A stretch of 61,287 nucleotides of DNA, taken from assembly GCA_946407015.1 (NCBI GenBank), contig CAMJML010000020.1, positions 1 to 61,287 on the forward strand, in the 5' to 3' direction. Origin of the DNA: an uncultured Selenomonadales bacterium. GTDB taxonomy: Bacteria > Bacillota > Negativicutes > DSM-1736 > Dendrosporobacteraceae. The notes beneath the pieces are model-generated. The model made no database searches and had not been told where the DNA came from. It saw only the letters and a list, made by a program, of their open reading frames with translations. Shown here piece after piece: positions 20,227 through 29,024 of this stretch (position 1 is its first letter; every line of letters starts with the position of its first letter). A program made the position numbers and the translations under genes.

Positions 20227-22683
20227 TTATACCAAATTTGGACTGTCGCCGATTTTTGCCACCAGTACCGTCATATCGTCTTTTACCCGGGAACCGGATA
20301 AATTCATGGCTTCCTGCAAAATCATATCCGCCAATTCCTGTGCGTTGGTGGTGGCTGTCCGCCGCAGAAAATTCGCGATCCAATTTTCTTTTTCATTTCC
20401 CCGTTGTGGAATATCCGCAACCCCGTCGCTGACCATAACCAAAATATCACCACTCACTAAGTTGGCTTTAACCGGTTCAATTTCAATCTGATTAAGAATT
20501 CCCATAGGCAGTGAGGCCGATTTAATGGTAGCCACTTCACGCACCCGTTTAACAAAGCTGGGAGACGATCCAATCTTTAAGAATTCGGCCTCCCCTGAAT
20601 AGGTATCAATAATGGTCATATCGACGGTTGCAAAGCTCTCTTCCGGAGTCCGGAGCAGCAGCATGGAATTGACTGTCTTGACCGCAACGTCCACATCAAA
20701 GCCGACCGCCAGCAATTTTTCCAAAAACCGAACTGCCATCGTGCTTTCATCGGCAGCCCGCCTGCCACTGCCCATTCCGTCACTAATCATGAGCGCAATT
20801 TTACCTTTATTCAACGGAACGACAGAACTGGTATCACCGCACACGCCTTGAGACTCTTTGGCGGCGCAGGCAACTCCGCTTTCTACGGTATACCGTTTGG
20901 CTACTTGCATGATCAATTTGCATTTTTGATGTTTCGCCTTATTACCGCATTCGGCATGCAGCGTCATTTTCTCGCACATAACCCGGGCCGCTAGCGGCAA
21001 TACCGTATTCACGCATTCTCGCGTTCCCTCACAAGGTTGTTTACAAGCCTCAATAACCCCATTTCCCTTCATTCCGGTTACTCTGACTTGGTCCAATTGG
21101 CATTCGATCAGAGCAGCCCGTTCGGTCAAGGAAGCTGCCAGTTCACGGTCGGATCGCGGCGCTTTGGCAATTTCTTGCGCCAAATTGCCGATAATAATGC
21201 CGGCCGCCCGCATCTGTTCGGTCACCATTTGCCGGTGATCGGTCATCCGTTTTTGCCAGTAGGATGATGTTTTATTTTTTTCTATGACAAAATTAACAAC
21301 TTCTGCCAGTTCCTTCCGCCGGGAACAATGCCCTTTTATCGCTTCCGGCACAGTCTCGCCCGTAAGCGGCTTATGTTCGGCCCGTTCCAGCATATCCAGC
21401 ATCGCCTGATAGGTCCGGTAAAAATCCTGCTCCCAGCATGTAGCCCGCATTTCACAAGTTTCACAAACCTGTTCGCCTACTGCAGTCAACACTCTTGCCA
21501 ATTCATCATCACGGATTTTTTCTTTATTGCCAGCCGCAATATTGCCGAACGTCCCAGCCAGATCATTAAACATTTGGGCGATGTTATTCATTTTAGCCGC
21601 CGCTTCGTTTACTTGAGGCATGAACAGGACAGCCTCAGCTTCCTCGGCCTTAAGCTGTCCTCTTAGAATGATCAGCTTGTTGACTGGCAGCAGCAAAAAC
21701 AAACTGGCTGCGATGACCGTTTCGGTTAACACTTGCACAAATTGAGTCACTTGTACGAAACACAAATTAATGATAGCACTGCCTAAAACAAAACCCAAAA
21801 TGACGGCATACTTTCCAAACGAACGGAAAGCCCCCGCTACCGCCCCGGCTACCGAGTACAAAGAAATGGTCATTAGCGCATTCCCATCTCCGAGCCCAGT
21901 CACAAAACCAATGGCTACACCAACTGCAGCCCCTAATCCGGCTCCCCCGCCCAGCGCCAGCAATAAAACTAACAAACTTCCGGCAATATTGCGAACACTG
22001 TATTCAAAAATCATGGCATTGCCCAGGCCGGCAATCGCTAAGGCCAAAATAACCATGAGGCAAACCAAACCCTCATTGGCCGCTGACCGGCAGGCGGCAC
22101 TGATCCGGGCACGGCTTAATAACAGCGGCACACCATACATAAACAGATAGGAAGCTGCCATACAGATGGCTGCATTAAATAGGACAGCCACACCATGATA
22201 CAAAGTCCCCTGTTCAATAAACGTTAAGGCCAGCCCCCCTGTAAGGACGGCACAAAACATCAGCAAGGGTACGGCAAGCATTTTGTGATGCAGCCTGGTA
22301 ATCCGGTGCTGCCAGCGATAGTAAAGCAGCATCGCCAATAAATAAACTCCCGCCTCACTATAATGTCCGGTACTAAGCACTCCGGCAATAGCCCAGCCGG
22401 CAACTGCCAGAGCACGTTCTCTCGCCACCTGAGTCACTGCGGCAAAAAAAGCCAGCCCAAAAGGAGATAATTCTCCCAAAATGGCCAGACGGCTTAGTAA
22501 TAAGGCTAATATATGAAGTGGCAGATGATCACGGTATACAAAGGGCAAAAGAAAATCGCGCAGGCTTCTCCAAATCTTCCCCACTGCCAGTTTGCGCCGT
22601 ACAGGCTTTGGTGATACCGCCGGCTGCTGTTTGGGTAGCTGCAAGACTTGTTCAGGCAAAGTGACTACAGTTACTTTCGGCAT
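20227..22683 (-). CDS. spoIIE: Stage II sporulation protein E, serine phosphatase
   Basis: SpoIIE dephosphorylates SpoIIAA to release sigma-F in the forespore and also acts at the polar septum with FtsZ. The 818-residue protein has an N-terminal membrane domain of about ten helices (roughly 40-310), a central cytoplasmic region with cysteine clusters such as CETCEMRATC, and a C-terminal PP2C phosphatase domain (about 590-818) with MISDGMGSGRRAADES and VMVSDGVAD. The start at 22683 is clear: AGGAGTGAATGCT precedes the ATG. The longer frame adds 38 residues with no ribosome site. It is separated from yabR by the hydrogenase island. Confidence 0.97.
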   Translation of the reverse strand: MPKVTVVTLPEQVLQLPKQQPAVSPKPVRRKLAVGKIWRSLRDFLLPFVYRDHLPLHILALLLSRLAILGELSPFGLAFFAAVTQVARERALAVAGWAIAGVLSTGHYSEAGVYLLAMLLYYRWQHRITRLHHKMLAVPLLMFCAVLTGGLALTFIEQGTLYHGVAVLFNAAICMAASYLFMYGVPLLLSRARISAACRSAANEGLVCLMVILALAIAGLGNAMIFEYSVRNIAGSLLVLLLALGGGAGLGAAVGVAIGFVTGLGDGNALMTISLYSVAGAVAGAFRSFGKYAVILGFVLGSAIINLCFVQVTQFVQVLTETVIAASLFLLLPVNKLIILRGQLKAEEAEAVLFMPQVNEAAAKMNNIAQMFNDLAGTFGNIAAGNKEKIRDDELARVLTAVGEQVCETCEMRATCWEQDFYRTYQAMLDMLERAEHKPLTGETVPEAIKGHCSRRKELAEVVNFVIEKNKTSSYWQKRMTDHRQMVTEQMRAAGIIIGNLAQEIAKAPRSDRELAASLTERAALIECQLDQVRVTGMKGNGVIEACKQPCEGTRECVNTVLPLAARVMCEKMTLHAECGNKAKHQKCKLIMQVAKRYTVESGVACAAKESQGVCGDTSSVVPLNKGKIALMISDGMGSGRRAADESTMAVRFLEKLLAVGFDVDVAVKTVNSMLLLRTPEESFATVDMTIIDTYSGEAEFLKIGSSPSFVKRVREVATIKSASLPMGILNQIEIEPVKANLVSGDILVMVSDGVADIPQRGNEKENWIANFLRRTATTNAQELADMILQEAMNLSGSRVKDDMTVLVAKIGDSPNLV

Positions 22684-22815
22684 AGCATTCACTCCTAATT
22701 GTTCCTTAAACATACACCATGTGCTATTAATTTTACATATAATGGCAATTAAAACTTTGTCTGAACAAGTCAGGCCACTTCCAAAAAATTCCGACATACA
22801 AACTGCCGATCATAC

Positions 22816-22850
22816 AAAAACTGCCTGACTTAATTCAGTCGGCAGTTTGG
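22816..22850 (-). terminator. Terminator-like hairpin upstream of spoIIE
   Basis: AAACTGCC and GACT pair with AGTC and GGCAGTTT around a bulged T (22818-22848). On the minus strand the hairpin is followed by TTTTTG. No minus-strand gene lies upstream, so it may end an antisense transcript from the cytochrome gene region or sit in a long spoIIE leader. Confidence 0.5.
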
Positions 22851-22875
22851 CACCGGGTTGACGCACGTGGCTATT

Positions 22876-22882
22876 TGTCGAA
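22876..22882 (+). promoter_or_regulatory. Possible Spo0A box
   Basis: TGTCGAA matches the core Spo0A-binding sequence. It lies about 195 bp before spoIIE and 59 bp before the cytochrome gene, so it could serve either. A 7-bp match arises easily by chance. Confidence 0.3.
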
Positions 22883-22940
22883 ACAGGTGTTTAATTCATG
22901 GATAATCGGGGGAATTTATCTACAGAAGGAGGCATATACT

Positions 22941-23585
22941 ATGAAATTGCTGTTACAGCCGCTGCCGGTCCGAATTTTTCACTGGGTCATGTTTAGTTGT
23001 GTGATCGGGCTGTTATGGACCGGCCTTTACATGAATGATCCATTTGAGGCCGTTCGGCTTCCCCTGCGCACCGTCAGAATGGTTCATGCTTTCCTGGGGC
23101 TCTCGCTGACCGCTAATCTGGCCGGACAGATTTATTATTATTGGAGGACCACAAAGTGGACAGAGCTTCTTTTTCTCACTCGCGATCTGGTCAATATCCG
23201 CAGCTTTGCCCGCTATGTTTTCTTTATCACCGGCGGCCACCCCAATTATGGCCGTTACAACCCCGGCCAAAAAGCCTTGTTTACTTTATGGGGTGCTGCG
23301 GTGCTGATTGCTATTGTCACCGGTTTTACACTCCTGCTGCCTGATATGACCACCGGACTGCAGCGCTTGCTCAATGGATTAAACACCATCCGTATCAGCC
23401 ATTTTGGGGTCGCCATCTTTTTTGCCATGTCCATTCCGCTGCATCTTTACCTGGTTTTTACCGAAGATCCGGCCAAACTTCAAGCCATGTTTACCGGGTA
23501 CATCCAGGTAGAGCCAAAACTGCCGCCGGCTAGTCCAGATAACCCTTACATTCAGGGACATGCAGAAGATGGACCGCACAGGTAA
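22941..23585 (+). CDS. Hydrogenase-type b cytochrome
   Basis: A 214-residue membrane protein of the Ni/Fe-hydrogenase cytochrome b / b561-like family. It anchors hydrogenase and passes electrons from H2 to the quinone pool. Four hydrophobic segments are seen (about 13-33, 53-73, 122-142, 163-185), with histidines in RIFHWVMF, RMVHAFLG and SIPLHLYLV as likely haem ligands. The start is ATG 22941 behind AAGGAGGCATATACT. It is on the opposite strand to the hydrogenase subunits and its 3' end overlaps the large-subunit gene by 56 bp, so the two mRNAs are complementary at their ends. Confidence 0.9.
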   Translation: MKLLLQPLPVRIFHWVMFSCVIGLLWTGLYMNDPFEAVRLPLRTVRMVHAFLGLSLTANLAGQIYYYWRTTKWTELLFLTRDLVNIRSFARYVFFITGGHPNYGRYNPGQKALFTLWGAAVLIAIVTGFTLLLPDMTTGLQRLLNGLNTIRISHFGVAIFFAMSIPLHLYLVFTEDPAKLQAMFTGYIQVEPKLPPASPDNPYIQGHAEDGPHR

Positions 23586-24930
23586 AGCAGGGATCATAGG
23601 AGCGAATCACTCTGCCCACTTCGATCAAACTGTCGGGATTGGCCACCGGCGTGCCAATCAGGGCTTCTTCTACAGGGCCGCGCAGACCCTGTGCATCACG
23701 GGGTGAGAAATTCCAGGTTGTCGGCGTTAAAATTTGATAGTGCTGAATTTTTCCGCTGCGGATGCTGACCCAATGCCCTAACGGTCCACGCATGGCGTCG
23801 GTTAAACCGGCTCCATCCCCTGTATGGGGCGGCGTAAACGGCTCAAGCGTTGGCCCATTCGGTATCAGCATTTCCAGCCATCCTGCCGCCAGCCGGCAGA
23901 TTTTCTGGGTTTCAAGAGCACGTGCCACAATCCTGTCCATCACCGAAATGCCCCGGCGGTAACTGCCATTGATCCAGCCGCGGGCCAAGGGACCTCCTTC
24001 AAAGCCTTTGCCCTCATAACGCGGCGCTTTTACCCACGAATAGGCGTCCGGTTTATCCCGGTCAGGGACGGTTTTCCCTTGCCGGGGAGAAGGGTTGTAA
24101 TCCTTCTCTTGATACCAGCTATAGCGAATCTCTTCGCCAATCTTACTGGCATCAAGCGCTTGAACCGCTCCCCCGTTGGTAATAATCCCTGGTGCAAACT
24201 CACGTGCCCCGGTAACCGGTTGTGGAAACATGCCATACGAAATCAAATTGCCGTATCCCGCTCCAATCCGGTAATAATCCGGATAATATTCGGCCAGAGT
24301 CAGGACATCAGGAAGATAAATCTGATCCACCCATTCACTAAGTTCGCGCAAAATAGCGCTATAGGCTTGGATTCTTTCCGCTGTGGCCCGTTCTGTGACC
24401 CCTGTCGTCGTGATGGTTTGAGTCATCGGTACTTTAGCCCCGAATACGGCCAGCATTTCATGGGCTCTGGCCGATTTGACCACAGCTTGTTTGTAATGCT
24501 CGAAAAATTGCTCGTTTACTTTTGGCGGCAGTCGATAGTCGCCTTGCATGCGGGGTGTAAAGGGCGGCATATTCGGTCCTTTCACATAATCAAATAACGC
24601 CAGCATATAGAAATGCCGCAAATGATTCTGAATAACATCGGCTGCAAAAATGAGATTAATTAAGTGCCGGCCATTGAGCGGCGGTTCAACTTGATAAGCT
24701 TCCTGCAGCGCCAGTGTATCGGCCACTGCATGCGCCGTTGAGCAAATTCCGCAGATCCGCTGCGTAAATAATGCGGCATCCCGCGGGTCACGGCCTACCA
24801 TCATGCTTTCAAAGCCGCGAAACAAGGTGGCTCCAATCCAGGCATCCACGACTTGGCCGTTTTGAACGTCAACATCGACTTTCATGGGTTCATGAATGCG
24901 CGTCATCGGAAATATCGTTTTTAATGTCAC
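23530..24930 (-). CDS. [NiFe] hydrogenase large subunit
   Basis: The catalytic subunit of an H2-uptake hydrogenase, 466 residues. The nickel ligands are present: RICGICSTAHA (about residues 57-67) and DPCFTCAVH near the C-terminus. The last 12 residues after that His form the peptide removed by a maturation protease after nickel insertion. The motifs and the twin-arginine small subunit fit group 1 membrane-bound enzymes. It starts with GTG at 24930, overlapping the small-subunit stop as TAGTG. No hyp or protease genes are nearby, so maturation depends on genes elsewhere. Confidence 0.96.
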   Translation of the reverse strand: MTLKTIFPMTRIHEPMKVDVDVQNGQVVDAWIGATLFRGFESMMVGRDPRDAALFTQRICGICSTAHAVADTLALQEAYQVEPPLNGRHLINLIFAADVIQNHLRHFYMLALFDYVKGPNMPPFTPRMQGDYRLPPKVNEQFFEHYKQAVVKSARAHEMLAVFGAKVPMTQTITTTGVTERATAERIQAYSAILRELSEWVDQIYLPDVLTLAEYYPDYYRIGAGYGNLISYGMFPQPVTGAREFAPGIITNGGAVQALDASKIGEEIRYSWYQEKDYNPSPRQGKTVPDRDKPDAYSWVKAPRYEGKGFEGGPLARGWINGSYRRGISVMDRIVARALETQKICRLAAGWLEMLIPNGPTLEPFTPPHTGDGAGLTDAMRGPLGHWVSIRSGKIQHYQILTPTTWNFSPRDAQGLRGPVEEALIGTPVANPDSLIEVGRVIRSYDPCFTCAVHLLHVPECKGYLD

Positions 24931-26168
24931 TAGCCTTCATCTCCACTCTTGTCTTCAGCTCGCAAAAAATCGTTAACTCGTGCCAGCAGCTTTTTTTTGC
25001 TGCGAGCCTTTTGAATGCCTGGCAATCGTTCTGCTTCAGCAAGCAGAGCATTTTGCCGCCTGATTAAGTCATCCAACTCTTGCTTGACCTGAGTCAAATT
25101 TTCCGGCGCTGTTGGCTCGATGGGCTTGGTTCCTTTTACATAGTGCTTATGAATTCTGCGGGCAAAAATTCCGGCAGCCCAGTGAGTGGCTACCGCCCCT
25201 ATCCCCAGAGCGGCTAAAGCCGCCCCAAACTTTTGGACATTGGCAGCAACAGCCGGTGTCCGGATTTCAGGCAGGTGCTGATAAAAAGGCATCATGCCAT
25301 CCGGAAAATGCGGACTGGCACAACCAATACAAGGGGCTCCGGCCTTTACCGGCCAATTGACATAATGGTTCCACTGACGCAGCGGGCAATCGGCATGGGT
25401 AACCGGGCCTTTACAGCCAACTTTATATAAGCACCCTTGATCCCCGGGGAATTTAGCAAAAATCCCGTCTTCATATTGCTGTCGGCGTTGACATAATTCA
25501 TGAATAGTCTTGCCGAAAAACATGACCGGCCGGTTATAGCCATCCAATTCAGGCAGGCCATACAGGGATAAATGAGCAAACGTACCACTCATCCAATCCG
25601 GGTGGGCCGGACAGCCCGGTATATTGATCACCTTGGACTGAATCACCTTCCAAACGCCTGTAGCACCGGCTGGATTGGGATGAGCAGCCGATGGACCGCC
25701 AAAACAGGCACAATCGCCTACGGCAATCACATATTTGGCTTTCGGGGCAAATTCCTGCACGGCAGCAAGTCCGGTAATCATTTGACCATCACGGCGAAAG
25801 ATTTCATTATAGCGCCCATGATCGGCGGTCATGACCGCCCCCTCAATCACTAGCCAGAAATTTCCGCTTTCTTGCTCCACCGTTTCCAACATCGCCCGGA
25901 CCGCACCATCTCCCTGTTCGGCACTAAACAGCCAATGATAGCGCAAATCAATCATATCAGTCAGCATCTGATCCAATGATGGATTGACCGCATTTTCCAA
26001 TGATACCGAATTGCCGGTGCAAGAGCCAAGCTCCAGCCAGATAACCGGAGGTTTGACTGCCCTTTTTTCACCATAAGCCTGGCCAACCAGGGGAAGCAAT
26101 CGCTCGGTCAAACTCATGGAAACCGCAGTCGACATACATAGTTTTATAAAATCACGGCGTGAAATCAT
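24930..26168 (-). CDS. [NiFe] hydrogenase small subunit, Tat-exported
   Basis: The electron-transfer subunit, 412 residues. A twin-arginine signal SRRDFIK opens the protein. The distal (HELC, GCLYKVGC) and medial (ADCPLRQWN, PCIGC) Fe-S ligand sets are complete. Of the proximal cluster ligands, GDCACFGG and NIPGCPAHPDW are present, but the first motif reads C50-T-G-N53 where most small subunits have CxxC. After a membrane segment (about 305-325) comes an unusually long, charged, coiled-coil-like tail of about 85 residues. It is translationally linked to the large subunit. The promoter region has two palindromes. Confidence 0.95.
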   Translation of the reverse strand: MISRRDFIKLCMSTAVSMSLTERLLPLVGQAYGEKRAVKPPVIWLELGSCTGNSVSLENAVNPSLDQMLTDMIDLRYHWLFSAEQGDGAVRAMLETVEQESGNFWLVIEGAVMTADHGRYNEIFRRDGQMITGLAAVQEFAPKAKYVIAVGDCACFGGPSAAHPNPAGATGVWKVIQSKVINIPGCPAHPDWMSGTFAHLSLYGLPELDGYNRPVMFFGKTIHELCQRRQQYEDGIFAKFPGDQGCLYKVGCKGPVTHADCPLRQWNHYVNWPVKAGAPCIGCASPHFPDGMMPFYQHLPEIRTPAVAANVQKFGAALAALGIGAVATHWAAGIFARRIHKHYVKGTKPIEPTAPENLTQVKQELDDLIRRQNALLAEAERLPGIQKARSKKKLLARVNDFLRAEDKSGDEG

Positions 26169-26200
26169 GACAAATTCCTCTCATTATGCAAGGGCTACGG

Positions 26201-26263
26201 TTGTACAATTCCCAGAACTGGAAGTTCTTATGTACAAATGTCCAGCATCAGGATTTTATCCTG
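26201..26263. promoter_or_regulatory. Two palindromes in the divergent hydrogenase / fixC promoter region
   Basis: A nested repeat has outer arms TTGTACA (26201-26207) and TGTACAA (26231-26237) and inner arms AGAACT / AGTTCT (26214-26219, 26223-26228). A second perfect palindrome, CAGGAT-TTT-ATCCTG, spans 26249-26263. They lie in the 140 bp between the divergently transcribed hydrogenase and flavoprotein operons and are likely operators. Neither matches an FNR or CRP site. Confidence 0.6.
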
Positions 26264-26308
26264 GAATTTGTATGAATCATTCTGAATCGTAAAACACTAG
26301 GATGGGTG

Positions 26309-27679
26309 ATGACAATGCTGAAACACTGGTATGAAAGCAAAAAGCCAAAAAAACCAGTTCACAAGCCGTTGCCGGAAACGGTATTGCCTTGCAAAAAATA
26401 TGATGCCATCGTCGTGGGTGCAGGCCCGGGCGGAGCCAGTGCAGCTTATTTTATGGCTAAAGAAGGCCTTGATGTCTTATTATTGGAACGCGGTCCCTAT
26501 CCGGGTGCCAAAAACTGCGGCGGTGCATCACTCATTGCCGAGCATACGCACAAGCTATTTCCGAACTTCTGGGAAGAATGCGAGTGCGAACGGATTATTA
26601 CGCAGCAGGCCTATTGGCTTATGACGGAAGATTCCATCCTGGCCAGTTCCTTTCAAAGCCTGAAACTGGCGGCCGCTCCTTTTAACCGGTTTACGGTCAA
26701 ACGCCGTAATCTTTATCAATGGTTATGCGATAAAGCGGTATCCGCCGGCGCTGAACTTCACCTTAATCATCAGGTCGACCAAGTGCTTTTTGATGAGGGT
26801 CAAGCCGTCGGCGTGGAAATGTCTCCACCAAATCAAAACCGGTTTCTTGCCGATATCATCATTTTAGCCGATGGGGCCAATTCACTGCTGGCCGAGCAAG
26901 CCGGCTTGATCCCGCAGGTTTCTCCCCAGGACCTCGCGCTATATGTAAAAGAAACCATTGCCTTGCCGGCTGAAGTCATTGAAGAACGCTTCAACCTGCT
27001 GCCAGGCAATGGCACGATTATCGGCTTAATCGGCCACCCGACAGCCGGTTTTAACGGAACAGGCTCGATCCATACTTTTAAAGAAAGCATTAATATTAAT
27101 GTCGGAATGGCCATTGCTGATTTTGCCGCTTCTGGCATCCGCCCTTATGAACTATTGGAGCGCATCAAAAAACATCCTTTGATCCAGCCGTTGCTGTCAG
27201 GGGGAGTCAGCCTGGAATACGGCAGTTCTGCGATTCCCGAAGGCGGCTACCACGCCATTCCCGAGCTGGTTCATCCCGGCCTGCTTATTGTCGGCGATGC
27301 TGCCTCACTGGTCAATGGTACCCATGGCTTTAATTTGGCCATGTGGTCAGGATTTTTTGCCGCGCAGGCTGCCTATCAAGCCAAAATCAGCCGGGATTTT
27401 TCGCAAAAAAAATTATCCTTATACCGCACCTTGCTTAACGAAAGTTTCGTCATGCAGGATCTGAAAGCCAATGCAAAAATGGCTGCCCTTCAGCGCAATG
27501 TCCCTTATCTTTTTAACTTGTACAGTCATTTGGCCAACGAAACAGCTTATCAAATGTCGAAAGTCTATACCATGCCTAAAAAGGCCAAACGAAACCTGAT
27601 CTTTAAAAAGATTACCAGTATCCAGCCACTAACCAAAATGGCCAGTGATCTTTGGAAAGTCATTAAGGTGATTCAATAA
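26309..27679 (+). CDS. FixC-like flavoprotein oxidoreductase
   Basis: A 456-residue FAD protein of the FixC / ETF-quinone oxidoreductase family. After a lysine/proline-rich N-terminal extension, residues about 34-60 hold the FAD dinucleotide motif VVGAGPGGASAAY, and GDAASLVNGTHGFNLAMWSG is the conserved second FAD site (about residue 330). It passes electrons between a flavoprotein or ferredoxin and the membrane. The start is ATG 26309, two codons before another ATG, with AGGAT upstream. The FixX-like gene starts at its stop codon (TAATG). No FixAB (ETF) genes adjoin, and the hydrogenase operon diverges from it. Confidence 0.88.
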   Translation: MTMLKHWYESKKPKKPVHKPLPETVLPCKKYDAIVVGAGPGGASAAYFMAKEGLDVLLLERGPYPGAKNCGGASLIAEHTHKLFPNFWEECECERIITQQAYWLMTEDSILASSFQSLKLAAAPFNRFTVKRRNLYQWLCDKAVSAGAELHLNHQVDQVLFDEGQAVGVEMSPPNQNRFLADIIILADGANSLLAEQAGLIPQVSPQDLALYVKETIALPAEVIEERFNLLPGNGTIIGLIGHPTAGFNGTGSIHTFKESININVGMAIADFAASGIRPYELLERIKKHPLIQPLLSGGVSLEYGSSAIPEGGYHAIPELVHPGLLIVGDAASLVNGTHGFNLAMWSGFFAAQAAYQAKISRDFSQKKLSLYRTLLNESFVMQDLKANAKMAALQRNVPYLFNLYSHLANETAYQMSKVYTMPKKAKRNLIFKKITSIQPLTKMASDLWKVIKVIQ

Positions 27680-27960
27680 TGAGCAAATTAACCCATTGTA
27701 CAGAGTTATTACATTTTACGCCCGATGATTACTGGCAGCATATCAGCATTACCGATCAGTCTGTCTGCCAGCAATGCCGTACCAAGCCCTGCCTGACACT
27801 CTGCCCCTCTGGCGTATTCACCTGGAATTTGCACAAAAGCGAGCCTGTTTTGGTCCTGTATAAACAGTGTGTCGAATGCGGTGCTTGCCGCCTGGTATGT
27901 GACAATATTAACTTTTCTTTTCCTTGCGGCGGCTACGGGGTACATTTTGTCGAAGGATAG
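27679..27960 (+). CDS. FixX-like ferredoxin
   Basis: A 93-residue iron-sulfur protein with two cysteine groups: VCQQCRTKPCLTLCP (about 27-41) and CVECGACRLVC (about 60-70), the latter a classic [4Fe-4S] motif. This is the layout of FixX ferredoxin-like proteins, partners of FixC. It starts with an ATG overlapping the fixC stop. The pair probably forms one complex transferring electrons to or from the membrane quinone pool. Confidence 0.88.
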   Translation: MSKLTHCTELLHFTPDDYWQHISITDQSVCQQCRTKPCLTLCPSGVFTWNLHKSEPVLVLYKQCVECGACRLVCDNINFSFPCGGYGVHFVEG

Positions 27961-28063
27961 GTAAATTTTTAATAAATTTTTAAATAATAACGAATGTTAA
28001 AAAGGAATATTTGGAAATTTTAGCGAAAATAATTGAAAAAATTCACTTTAGGGGGCGTTGTAC

Positions 28064-28963
28064 TTGCTTTTGTCAACAAAGCCGAATAAAGTTGTACCGG
28101 TTTTTCAGTTATTTTCCCGGTCTGAATGGTTTTTGACTGAAATTTTAGAACTGACGCCTGATTGCTTATTGCTCATTGATGTAAGAACAAATTTAGTCGT
28201 TTATGCCAATAAGGCCAGCGAAACCTTGTATGGGTACAATCAGGAAGCGTTTATCGGAAAAGACATTCGCCTGATTAATCTTTCCCCTGACAGTGAAATA
28301 AAGAAAAATATGGAACGCGTCATCAAAAAATATCCGCATGCCCACCGCTTTGAGGCTATTCACGGCACTTCATCCGGCAAGCAGGTCCCGGTTGAAGTGG
28401 TATCAAAATTAGTCACCCTCAACGGGCGTAAATACTATCTCAGCCATATTACCAATATCACCAGCCGCAACCGCTTGAAAAATAAGATTTCTAATTTAAT
28501 TACCCAGCTGAGTCAGCAAGCCTATCGCGACAATCTCACACAAACCTATAACCGTAATTATTTATTTAACGTCTATCTCCCTAAACTGACAGGCCGGGAT
28601 ATCGGCCTACTGCTAGTCAAAATCGATTATTTCAAAAATATCAATCATACCAAAGGTCATCTTCTGGGCGATCATATCCTGATTGAAACAGCCAAACTGC
28701 TAAAATCGGCCATCCGTTCAACCGGCAAAGTGTTCCGGTTCGACGGCGGTGAGTTTTTAATTCTCTTTCCGAAACACCGTATCGGCGAATTAGAGCAAAC
28801 CGCCGCCAGCATCCGCGAAATAGTCCTCAAAGCCGGTTTATATTTTGAAGATCAGCCTGTCCGTTATTCGGTGAGCGTCGGTTACACTGCCGGCCTGCTC
28901 AACTGTCCTCAGCAATTCAATGAATTGTTGATTCACGCTGATGAGCACTTAAGCCAGCCATAA
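28064..28963 (+). CDS. PAS-GGDEF protein with degenerate active site
   Basis: About 299 residues. A PAS domain (about 22-130; LTPDCLLLIDVRTNLVVYANKASETLYGY) is followed by a short helix and a GGDEF-type domain (about 150-299). Where active diguanylate cyclases read RYGGDEF, this one reads RFDGGEF, so the signature is shifted and the enzyme is probably inactive. It may instead bind nucleotide or partner proteins. The TTG at 28064 has the better distance from AGGGGG than the TTG at 28058. It lies after fixX, 100 bp on, in the same direction. No membrane segment is seen. Confidence 0.82.
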   Translation: MLLSTKPNKVVPVFQLFSRSEWFLTEILELTPDCLLLIDVRTNLVVYANKASETLYGYNQEAFIGKDIRLINLSPDSEIKKNMERVIKKYPHAHRFEAIHGTSSGKQVPVEVVSKLVTLNGRKYYLSHITNITSRNRLKNKISNLITQLSQQAYRDNLTQTYNRNYLFNVYLPKLTGRDIGLLLVKIDYFKNINHTKGHLLGDHILIETAKLLKSAIRSTGKVFRFDGGEFLILFPKHRIGELEQTAASIREIVLKAGLYFEDQPVRYSVSVGYTAGLLNCPQQFNELLIHADEHLSQP

Positions 28964-28985
28964 GGGTGCAATAGCAAAAAAAAAT

Positions 28986-29014
28986 AAAAGAGCATTCAAC
29001 TGAATGCTCTTTTT
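28986..29014. terminator. Bidirectional terminator
   Basis: A perfect 13-bp stem, AAAAGAGCATTCA / TGAATGCTCTTTT, lies between the PAS-GGDEF gene and the convergent S1-domain gene. Confidence 0.9.
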
Positions 29015-29024
29015 CTTTATTGTT

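Noticed and set aside
22684..22797. N-terminal extension of spoIIE by 38 codons
   Set aside because: The ATG at 22681-22683 has an excellent AGGAGTG site and the extension has none.
22848..22862. TGGCAC resembling a sigma-54 -24 element before the cytochrome gene
   Set aside because: The -12 GC is absent at the required spacing (AC instead of GC).
23824..24597. Plus-strand open frame of 257 codons
   Set aside because: Antisense to the hydrogenase large subunit, whose motifs are all intact.
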